This document shows, piece after piece, positions 1 to 5,039 of a DNA stretch of 5,039 bases; the first letter of the stretch is position 1; the number at the start of each line of letters is the position of its first letter. The position numbers were made by a program, and so were the translations under genes. Origin of the DNA: Rubrobacter sp. (GTDB taxonomy: Bacteria > Actinomycetota > Rubrobacteria > Rubrobacterales > Rubrobacteraceae); NCBI GenBank assembly GCA_016781725.1, contig JADDPU010000590.1, positions 21,152-26,190 on the forward strand. Direction: 5' to 3'. The notes under the pieces were generated by a model. That model saw only the letters and a program-made list of their open reading frames with translations. It had not been told where the DNA came from and searched no databases.

Positions 1-1175
1 TGTGCGCCGGCGCGGCGAGCGGCGGCGCGAGCGTCCTCGACCTCGGCGTCCTGCCGACGCCGGGCGTGGCCGCGCTGGCCCCGCGCCTGGGGGCGACGGC
101 GGCCGGGGTCGTCAGCGCCTCGCACAACCCTTACCAGGACAACGGCATCAAGTTCTTCTCCGGCGAGGGCCGCAAGCTGCCGGATGAGAGAGAGCGCGAG
201 ATCGAAGGGCTGACGGCGCGCGGCGACGAGCCTCGTCCCACCGGCGAGGCCGTCGGAACGGTGGAGGGCTTGGGCGAGGCCGCGCGGCTCTACGTGGGTG
301 GCGTCGTCGCGCGGCTGCGCCCGGCGGCTGCGGGTGTGAAGGTATTACTCGATTGCGCGCACGGGGCCGCCTACGAGGCTGCGCCGCTCGCCTTCTCGCA
401 GACCGGCGCCGACCTCACGCTGACGGGGGTGGATCCGAACGGCACCAACATCAACGAGGGCTGCGGCTCGACGCACATCGAAAAGCTCGACGCCTCCGGG
501 CACGACGTGGCTTTCGCCTTCGACGGCGACGCCGACCGGGTCCTGGCTCTGGACGAGAAGGGGAGCGTCGTGGACGGCGACAGGATCATCGCGATCCTCG
601 TCCGCGACCTGGTCGGGCGCGGGGCGCTCGCGGGTGGGGTGGTCGTCACGGTGATGAGCAACCTAGGCTTCTTCAAGGCGATGGAGGCGCTGGGCGTGCC
701 CTACGAGGTGACCCCCGTGGGGGACAGGCACGTCGCCGAGGCGATGGGGCGGCTCGGGGCTTCTGTCGGCGGGGAGCAGTCGGGGCACGTGATCCTCGCC
801 GAGCACACCACGACCGGGGACGGCCTGGTTACGGCCCTGGCCCTGCTCGACGTGATGGTGCGTACCGCTAGGCCTCTGTCGGAGCTTGCGCAGGTCATGG
901 ACCTCTACCCGCAGACCCTGATCAACGTGAGAGTAGAGGAGCCAGGCGCCGCCAGGGACGTCGCCACCTCGGAGGAAGTCGGGCGGGCGGTTGCGGCCGC
1001 GGAGGAGAGGCTCGGCGGGGAGGGTCGCATCCTCCTCAGGCCGAGCGGGACGGAGCCCGTGGTAAGGGTGATGGTCGAACATTCGGATGAGGTTGTGTGC
1101 AGGCAGGTCTGCGAGGAGATCGCCGGGGTAGTCTCGGGCGCCGGGGCCAACGCCGAGAGGGGGGTCAGGACTTGA
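1..1175 (+). CDS. glmM: Phosphoglucosamine mutase GlmM (5'-truncated by window edge)
   Basis: GlmM interconverts glucosamine-6-phosphate and glucosamine-1-phosphate in the cytoplasm, on the route to UDP-GlcNAc and peptidoglycan. Codons are in phase from base 3, 390 residues are visible, and the TGA stop is at 1173-1175. Family members are about 445 residues long, so roughly 60 N-terminal residues lie outside the window. Landmarks in order are: LGVLPTPGVA near the left edge; the phosphoserine loop SASHNP (active Ser codon 120-122) followed by DNGIKFF; the Mg-binding loop DGDADR (522-539); the sugar-binding loop GGEQSGH (768-788); and the C-terminal phosphate-binding loop RPSGTEPVVRVMVE (from 1038). 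The first and last motifs fit GlmM better than phosphomannomutase or phosphoglucomutase. A GTG at 66 would remove conserved sequence and is not the true start. No frameshift is seen. The stop overlaps the next gene's TTG start, so the two are probably cotranscribed. Confidence 0.95.
   Translation, partial: CAGAASGGASVLDLGVLPTPGVAALAPRLGATAAGVVSASHNPYQDNGIKFFSGEGRKLPDEREREIEGLTARGDEPRPTGEAVGTVEGLGEAARLYVGGVVARLRPAAAGVKVLLDCAHGAAYEAAPLAFSQTGADLTLTGVDPNGTNINEGCGSTHIEKLDASGHDVAFAFDGDADRVLALDEKGSVVDGDRIIAILVRDLVGRGALAGGVVVTVMSNLGFFKAMEALGVPYEVTPVGDRHVAEAMGRLGASVGGEQSGHVILAEHTTTGDGLVTALALLDVMVRTARPLSELAQVMDLYPQTLINVRVEEPGAARDVATSEEVGRAVAAAEERLGGEGRILLRPSGTEPVVRVMVEHSDEVVCRQVCEEIAGVVSGAGANAERGVRT
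1155..1164 (+). promoter_or_regulatory. Purine-rich ribosome binding site for the DUF429-like gene
   Basis: A GAGAGGGGGG run inside the end of glmM lies 7 nt before the TTG at 1172, counted from its last G. It supports that TTG over the GTG at 1097 as the translation start. The match to AGGAGG is partial. Confidence 0.45.
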
Positions 1176-2029
1176 GGTTCGTGGGTTGCGCGTTGGCGTG
1201 GAGACCGGGCGAGGCGAGGGAGAAGGTCTCGTGTTTGGTGGTGATGGACGAGCGGGGGAGCATTATCGCCAACTCGTTCGCGGCGAGCGCCGAGGAGTTG
1301 GCCAGGGCCATCGACGGCTACGGCTCGGAGCGGCGGGGGGTAGTCGTGGGCGTTGACGCGCCGCTGGCGATCCCCAACGAGCGAGGGACGCGCCAGATCG
1401 AACGCATCCTCTCGAGGATGGCCCTCCCGGCCTACTCGGCGAGCCGCCGCATGTTCGACGGGGAGCCCTACGCCGAGGAGTTGCTCGCCGAGCTCGAGAA
1501 GGTCGGCATTGAGTACACGGACTACCCGTTCCCGAGGGAGAGGGGCCAGAACGTCGTAGTCGAGGTGGACTCCGCCGCAACGCTCAAGGTCCTCTCGTTG
1601 GAGCGCGCCGGGGTCGAGGGCGACGGCGACCTCGCGCAGCGGCTTCGGGGGATGGATGATCCGAAGTACCGCAAGGGCAACAAGGAGGGGCGGGCGGCGG
1701 CGCTGAGGGGCGCGATCGAGGTCCTCTGGGACACTCCGGGGCTGCGCTTGAGGACAGGCAACCTCGCCGCGGACATCACAGCGCCGGCGAACGTGGACGT
1801 CTCCAAGCTCGACGTATCGGCCTCGATGTCCCACGCGGAGCTAGATCGCACGGTGGGCCTCGTGGAGGGGACGCTCGCCGCCTACACGGTCCACCGCCAC
1901 TGGAGGGGCAGGGACGGCTCGATGGTCCTCGGGGCCGGGGATAAGGGCTCCGTCCTTCTGCCCGCAAGAGACGCCCTGCGCGACCGCCTCGCCGAAGAAT
2001 GCGCGACCGCCGGGGTCCCCTACGTCTAG
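1172..2029 (+). CDS. DUF429-like protein, predicted RNase H fold
   Basis: The 285-residue product has no established biochemical role. I assign it to the DUF429 family, which is described as nuclease-like with an RNase H fold, from its motif layout: an N-terminal strand RFVGCALAW; VVVGVDAPLAIPNERGTRQ (about 57-75); PAYSASRRMF (86-95); VVVEVDSAATLKVL (128-141); KYRKGN (165-170); VEGTLAAYTV (231-240); and GDKGSVLLP (256-264) near the C terminus. No signal peptide or membrane segment is apparent, so it is probably cytosolic. The TTG start at 1172 places the expected first strand at the N terminus and overlaps the glmM TGA (TTGA). The longer frame from GTG 1097 adds only arginine-rich antisense-like sequence. 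Family members usually read G-x-D-L-A-W in strand 1. Here the codons give G-C-A-L-A-W, so an expected acidic residue is Ala7. D62 and E232 could supply the remaining acids. The family call is fairly good; the activity is unknown. Confidence 0.75.
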   Translation: MRFVGCALAWRPGEAREKVSCLVVMDERGSIIANSFAASAEELARAIDGYGSERRGVVVGVDAPLAIPNERGTRQIERILSRMALPAYSASRRMFDGEPYAEELLAELEKVGIEYTDYPFPRERGQNVVVEVDSAATLKVLSLERAGVEGDGDLAQRLRGMDDPKYRKGNKEGRAAALRGAIEVLWDTPGLRLRTGNLAADITAPANVDVSKLDVSASMSHAELDRTVGLVEGTLAAYTVHRHWRGRDGSMVLGAGDKGSVLLPARDALRDRLAEECATAGVPYV

Positions 2030-2036
2030 CCCGGGG

Positions 2037-2066
2037 CTGGCAAACCTCCCTGGCGTATCCTACCCT
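2037..2066 (+). promoter_or_regulatory. Weak candidate promoter for hisF
   Basis: The hexamer CTGGCA (2037-2042, 4 of 6 matches to TTGACA) is separated by 18 nt from TACCCT (2061-2066, a TAnnnT-type -10 box). This would start transcription around 2073, just before the hisF ribosome binding site. It lies in the longest non-overlapping gap between the upstream pair and the his genes. The match is weak and could be chance; cotranscription from upstream remains possible. Confidence 0.27.
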
Positions 2067-2087
2067 TTGACCGTGAGCTCGACTACC

Positions 2088-2093
2088 AAGGAG
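2088..2093 (+). promoter_or_regulatory. Ribosome binding site of hisF
   Basis: AAGGAG is a near-perfect Shine-Dalgarno sequence, 11 nt before the GTG at 2105. No ATG, GTG or TTG in the hisF frame lies closer upstream, so this site fixes the start. The spacing is a little longer than typical. Confidence 0.7.
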
Positions 2094-2104
2094 AACTGCA
2101 CTTC

Positions 2105-2896
2105 GTGGGCCTGAAGGTACGCATCATACCCTGCCTCGACGTGGACGCGGGCCGGGTGGTCAAGGGGACCAACTTCGCTAACCTGCGCGACGCCGGCGAC
2201 CCGGTAGAGTTCGCAGCCCTCTACGACCGCGAGGGGGCCGACGAGATCGTGTTCTACGACATCACAGCCTCCCATGAGGGGAGGGAGACCGCCGCCGAGC
2301 TCGCCCGCCGCGCCGCCGAGGAGGTCTTCGTCCCCTACACCATAGGCGGCGGCGTGAGGACCGCTGCCGACATGCGCGCGATGCTGCGCGCCGGGGCGGA
2401 TAAGGTCTCCGTGAACAGCGCCGCCGTAAAGACCCCCGACCTCATAAGCGAGGGAGCCGAGCGCTTCGGGAGCCAGTGCGTAGTCCTCAGCGTGGACGTC
2501 AAGCGCCGGGGATCCGGCCCCGGCTGGGAGGTCTACCTCAACGGCGGGCGGGTGAACACGGGCATGGACGCCGTCGGGTGGCTCGTCGAGGGGGAGAGGC
2601 GCGGGGCGGGGGAGTTCGTCCTGAACAGCATGGACGCCGACGGCACGGAGACCGGCTACGACCTGGACTTGATCTCCGCGGTGGCCGAGAAGACGACGCT
2701 CCCCATAGTCGCCTCGGGGGGCGCCGGTAGCCCGGAGCACATGATAGCCGCGGTGAACGCCGGGGCCGGCGCCGTACTCGCGGCGAGCATCTTCCACTTC
2801 GGCGAGTACAGCATAGCCGAGGTCAAGGAGCACATGACGCAGGCCGGTATCCCGGTCCGGCTCGTAGAGGCGCAAGCGGAGCACTGGCGTGGGTAA
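2105..2896 (+). CDS. hisF: Imidazole glycerol phosphate synthase cyclase subunit HisF
   Basis: HisF is the (beta/alpha)8-barrel cyclase of the cytosolic HisF-HisH complex. It uses ammonia delivered by the HisH glutaminase and PRFAR to make imidazole glycerol phosphate and AICAR. The product is 263 residues, close to the usual 250-260, with a GTG start and a TAA stop. The N terminus RIIPCLDV-x-x-GRVVKG is diagnostic. The two catalytic aspartates are D12 (in CLDVD) and D131 (in SVDVKR). Phosphate-binding loops are GGGVRT (81-86) with VNSAA (103-107), and SGGAGSPEH (204-212). NLRDAGDPVE (26-35), NSMDADGTETGYD (174-186) and AASIFHFGEY (226-235) are also typical. HisH is not in the window, so the partner gene must lie elsewhere. 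The gene is preceded by a good AAGGAG and followed by hisIE after 71 nt. All key residues are intact. Confidence 0.97.
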   Translation: MGLKVRIIPCLDVDAGRVVKGTNFANLRDAGDPVEFAALYDREGADEIVFYDITASHEGRETAAELARRAAEEVFVPYTIGGGVRTAADMRAMLRAGADKVSVNSAAVKTPDLISEGAERFGSQCVVLSVDVKRRGSGPGWEVYLNGGRVNTGMDAVGWLVEGERRGAGEFVLNSMDADGTETGYDLDLISAVAEKTTLPIVASGGAGSPEHMIAAVNAGAGAVLAASIFHFGEYSIAEVKEHMTQAGIPVRLVEAQAEHWRG

Positions 2897-2905
2897 CACA
2901 ACGTG

Positions 2906-2971
2906 ATGCTCGATGAGGCCTTCGCGAGCGCGGAGGAGGCTCGGCTAGAAGGGATGGCGACGAGAAGATGA
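2906..2971 (+). CDS. Possible 21-codon small ORF ahead of hisIE
   Basis: The frame starts at ATG 2906 (or GTG 2903), lies in the same frame as hisF just past its stop, and ends at TGA 2969-2971. That TGA overlaps the hisIE ATG as ATGA. The peptide is Ala/Glu/Arg-rich (begins MLDEAFASAEEAR, ends GMATRR), may be helical, and matches no family I recognise. No good Shine-Dalgarno precedes 2903 or 2906. GGAGGAGG lies inside it (2932-2939) but too far from hisIE to serve it well. It could be a coupling mini-ORF that delivers ribosomes to hisIE, or a chance open stretch in a GC-rich spacer. I favour chance slightly. Confidence 0.2.
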   Translation: MLDEAFASAEEARLEGMATRR

Positions 2972-3594
2972 CCGCCCAGCTCGACAGCGTAGAGTTCGGC
3001 AGCGACGGCCTGGTCCCCGTCGTCGCCCAGGACGCGGCGACGGGCGAGGTGCTGACTCTCGCCTACGCGAACCGCGAGGCCGTAGAGAAGACGCTCTCCA
3101 GCGGCGAGGCCCACTACTACTCTCGCTCCCGCGCGGAGCTCTGGCGCAAGGGTGCTACGAGCGGGAACACGCAGAGGGTGGTCGAGGTCAGGGTAGATTG
3201 TGACGGCGACGCGCTCCTCTACAGGGTCGAACCCCGCGGCCCTGCCTGCCACACGGGGGAGAGGACCTGCTTTTTTACGGTCCTCGACGGGTCCGCGAAG
3301 CCCTCGGATAAGGTTGGTTTCGGGGCGACGGTCGAGCGGCTCGCGGGGACCATCGCCGAGCGCCACAGGGAGATGCCGGAGGGGTCATACACGGCAGGGC
3401 TGATCCGCAGCGGCCCGGAGCGGGTGGCGCAGAAGGTGGGGGAGGAGGCCGTCGAGGTGGTCGTAGCGGCGCTCACAGACGAGAGGCTCGCGGAGGAGAC
3501 GGCCGACCTCGTGTATCACCTGCTGGTCTTGCTCGAGGAGCGGGGGGTCGGGATCGAGAGCGTCGCGGGGGTCCTGCGTGATCGGCACGGGTAA
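2968..3594 (+). CDS. hisIE: Bifunctional phosphoribosyl-AMP cyclohydrolase / phosphoribosyl-ATP pyrophosphatase HisIE
   Basis: The 208-residue cytosolic fusion catalyses steps 2 and 3 of histidine synthesis: PR-ATP hydrolysis to PR-AMP, then opening of the adenine ring to ProFAR. Residues 1 to about 110 are the HisI domain, with YYSRSRAELWRKG (50-62), SGNTQ (65-69), the metal-binding VDCDGDALL (76-84; D77, C78, D79, D81), and the zinc cysteines C94 (in GPACHTG) and C101. Residues from about 120 to 208 are the HisE domain, an all-helical MazG-like pyrophosphatase, with LAGTIAER (125-132), SYTAGL (140-145), KVGEEAVEVV (156-165; acidic EE-x-x-E metal site) and ETADLVYHLLVLL (177-189). Both active sites look complete. 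The ATG at 2968 is the first start after an in-frame stop (TGA 2914-2916). Its own ribosome binding site is poor (GAAGGG, 14 nt away). The 3' end overlaps trpE by 17 nt, which implies cotranscription. Confidence 0.97.
   Translation: MTAQLDSVEFGSDGLVPVVAQDAATGEVLTLAYANREAVEKTLSSGEAHYYSRSRAELWRKGATSGNTQRVVEVRVDCDGDALLYRVEPRGPACHTGERTCFFTVLDGSAKPSDKVGFGATVERLAGTIAERHREMPEGSYTAGLIRSGPERVAQKVGEEAVEVVVAALTDERLAEETADLVYHLLVLLEERGVGIESVAGVLRDRHG
3567..3571 (+). promoter_or_regulatory. Candidate ribosome binding site of trpE inside hisIE
   Basis: A GGGGG run ends 6 nt before the GTG at 3578. It is only a partial anti-Shine-Dalgarno match, but it is well spaced and supports this start. Translation of trpE may also be coupled to termination of hisIE, 17 nt downstream of the GTG. 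Confidence 0.35.
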
Positions 3595-5039
3595 ACCCAA
3601 CCTCGTTCCCTCGCTGGAGGAGGCGAGGAGGCTCGCCCGCACCTACGACGTGGTGCCGCTGTACGCGGAGTTTATAGGGGACCTGGAGACCCCGATCTCC
3701 GCCGTGCTCAGGTTCTCGGGCGAGGACACTGTGTTTTTGCTCGAGAGCGCCGAGTCAGCCGAGAGGTTCGGCCGCTACTCTTTTTTGGGCTTCGACCCCA
3801 AGCGCACGCTCTCCTACAGTGACGGCCTCTACACCGTGGTGGACGCTGACGGGGTGAGGGAGGTGCCGGCCCCGGACCCCTTCAGGGGGCTCGCAAAGAT
3901 CGTTGGCAAGAAGAGCGTGGCCCCCTTGCCGAACCTGCCGGCCTTCGTCGGTGGCGCCGTCGGCTACTTCTCCTACGATGCCGTACGCTATCTGGAGCGC
4001 TTGCCCGGGGCGCCACCGGACAGCCTCGGCGTGCCTGAGGCGTACTTCGCCGTAACCGACACGCTGGTAGTCTTCGACCACCTCAGGCACAAGGTGCTCG
4101 TAATCTCGCTCGTGGACGCGGCTGGCCTGCGCGACGTGGAGGGCGAGGGCTTCGCGGCGGCCTACCGCCGGGCCGCTGACGATCTGCGCAGGATCTCCGA
4201 GAGGCTCTCGGCCCCGCTCGCGCGCGGGGCGATCTTGCCGGGAAGTGGCAGCTTCGGGATCTCGTCGAATTTCACGAGAGAAGCTTACGAAGAAGCGGTC
4301 GAGAAGGCCAAGGAGTACATCCGGGCTGGCGACGCGTTCCAGATCGTGCCCTCCCAGCGGTTCGCTGCCGAGGTTGGCGACCTCGACCCCCTCCTCCTGT
4401 ACCGGGGCCTGCGCACCGTCAACCCCTCTCCCTACATGACCTACCTCAAGCTCGGCGGTCTCTCGCTCGTGGGCGCCTCGCCGGAGCCGCTCGTGCGCGT
4501 CGAGGGAAGACGCGTGATGACCCGCCCCGTGGCGGGCACCCGCGGGCGCGGGGCCTCTCCGGAGGAGGATGCCGGCCTCGCCGAAGAGTTGCTCGCTGAT
4601 GAGAAGGAGCGGGCCGAGCACGTGATGCTCGTCGACCTCGGGCGCAACGACCTTGGGAGGGTGAGCGAGGTCGGCTCCGTCGAGCTCGCCAGCTTTATGG
4701 AGGTCGAGCGCTACTCGCACGTCATGCACATCGTCTCGACGGTCGAGGGGAACCTGCGAGAGGACCTCACAGCCCTCGACGCCCTGGCCGCCGCATTCCC
4801 TGCAGGGACCGTCTCGGGGGCGCCGAAGGTGCGGGCGATGGAGATCATCGACGAGCTGGAGCCGACCCGCCGCGGCCCCTACGCCGGCGCCACCGGCTAC
4901 TACGGCATCGACGGCCGCCTGGACACCTGCATAACCCTGCGTACGGCCCTCCTCAAGGACGGCGTCGCCTACTTCCAGGCCGGTGGCGGCGTCGTCGCCG
5001 ACTCCGTCCCCTCCCTGGAGTACGAGGAGACCCGCAACA
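3578..5039 (+). CDS. trpE: Anthranilate synthase component I TrpE (3'-truncated by window edge)
   Basis: TrpE converts chorismate to anthranilate, with ammonia from the TrpG glutaminase, as the committed step of tryptophan synthesis. It is cytosolic and works as a TrpE-TrpG complex. 487 residues are visible and the frame is open to the right edge, which ends within the conserved EETRN tail, so about 10-25 residues are missing. The N-terminal domain has PSLEEARRLA, DLETPISAVL and the tryptophan-feedback motif LLES (54-57). NPSPYM (282-287) forms the other part of that pocket, so feedback inhibition is likely. The chorismate-binding domain (from about 231) has SPEP (301-304), RPVAGTRGRG (316-325), E347-H348, VDLGRNDLGRV (D353 onward), H384, PAGTVSGAPK (408-417) and GGGVVADS (469-476). 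GTG 3578 gives the usual short leader before PSLEE; no better in-frame start follows. AGTRGRG has Gly where Pro is common, which is probably tolerated. PabB or isochorismate synthase are less likely because of LLES and the full N-terminal domain. Confidence 0.96.
   Translation, partial: MIGTGKPNLVPSLEEARRLARTYDVVPLYAEFIGDLETPISAVLRFSGEDTVFLLESAESAERFGRYSFLGFDPKRTLSYSDGLYTVVDADGVREVPAPDPFRGLAKIVGKKSVAPLPNLPAFVGGAVGYFSYDAVRYLERLPGAPPDSLGVPEAYFAVTDTLVVFDHLRHKVLVISLVDAAGLRDVEGEGFAAAYRRAADDLRRISERLSAPLARGAILPGSGSFGISSNFTREAYEEAVEKAKEYIRAGDAFQIVPSQRFAAEVGDLDPLLLYRGLRTVNPSPYMTYLKLGGLSLVGASPEPLVRVEGRRVMTRPVAGTRGRGASPEEDAGLAEELLADEKERAEHVMLVDLGRNDLGRVSEVGSVELASFMEVERYSHVMHIVSTVEGNLREDLTALDALAAAFPAGTVSGAPKVRAMEIIDELEPTRRGPYAGATGYYGIDGRLDTCITLRTALLKDGVAYFQAGGGVVADSVPSLEYEETRN

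Noticed and set aside
1097..1171. N-terminal extension of the DUF429-like protein from GTG 1097
   Set aside because: It lies within the conserved end of glmM, encodes arginine/glycine-rich shadow sequence, and displaces the family's N-terminal strand.
905..1834. Long minus-strand reading frame (309 codons) opposite the glmM end and the DUF429-like gene
   Set aside because: It runs antisense to two genes with clear motifs, and its translation is low-complexity Arg/Pro/Gly/Leu typical of GC-rich shadow frames.
2028..2038. Self-complementary AGCCCGGGGCT after the DUF429-like gene as a terminator
   Set aside because: The stem would be only 4-5 bp with an impossible or minimal loop, and no T tract follows.
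2060..2899. Minus-strand frame (279 codons) covering hisF
   Set aside because: It is the mirror of the conserved hisF sequence, with no motifs or plausible ribosome binding site.
3271..3786. T6 runs at 3271-3276 (hisIE) and 3781-3786 (trpE) as possible slippage or frameshift sites
   Set aside because: Both encode conserved residues in the normal frame (CFF in HisI, YSFLG in TrpE). The frame continues intact on either side, so no programmed frameshift is needed; they are only unusual for the base composition.
3755..4729. Long minus-strand reading frame (324 codons) opposite trpE
   Set aside because: It lies wholly antisense to well-conserved trpE, shows no recognisable domain, and arises because GC-rich codons rarely create stops on the other strand.

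Overview
The window is about 5 kb of dense, very GC-rich bacterial DNA with every convincing gene on the + strand. It reads as ordinary chromosomal housekeeping and biosynthesis sequence. Codon third positions are strongly G/C, yet AGG (Arg) and ATA (Ile) codons are used freely. Together with the hisF-hisIE-trpE order, this suggests a high-GC actinobacterium, possibly Rubrobacter-like. That placement is an inference from style and gene order, not from any marker gene.

Layout: (1) bases 1-1175 hold the 3' part of glmM, phosphoglucosamine mutase (cell-wall precursor synthesis), with about 60 N-terminal residues lying outside the window. (2) Bases 1172-2029 encode a DUF429-like protein (predicted RNase H-fold family), which starts at a TTG overlapping the glmM stop. 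(3) A 75-bp gap (2030-2104) holds a weak promoter candidate and a clear ribosome binding site for hisF. (4) hisF occupies 2105-2896. (5) A 71-bp gap (2897-2967) contains a 21-codon reading frame that ends in an ATGA overlap with the next gene. (6) Bifunctional hisIE occupies 2968-3594. (7) trpE, anthranilate synthase component I, starts at a GTG inside the hisIE tail (3578) and runs off the right edge a few residues short of its expected end.

How they work together: HisIE performs histidine pathway steps 2 and 3 (PR-ATP to PR-AMP to ProFAR), and HisF with its absent partner HisH closes the imidazole ring. TrpE begins the tryptophan branch from chorismate. The hisIE/trpE overlap implies one transcript joining the histidine and tryptophan pathways, both of which draw on PRPP, although the PRPP-using enzymes themselves are not in the window. 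The glmM/DUF429 pair looks like a separate, translationally coupled unit upstream.

I found no tRNA, rRNA, CRISPR array, insertion sequence, attachment site or convincing intrinsic terminator. I also found no evidence of an undescribed system. The least explained items are the DUF429-like protein, which lacks an expected acidic residue, and the tiny reading frame before hisIE.
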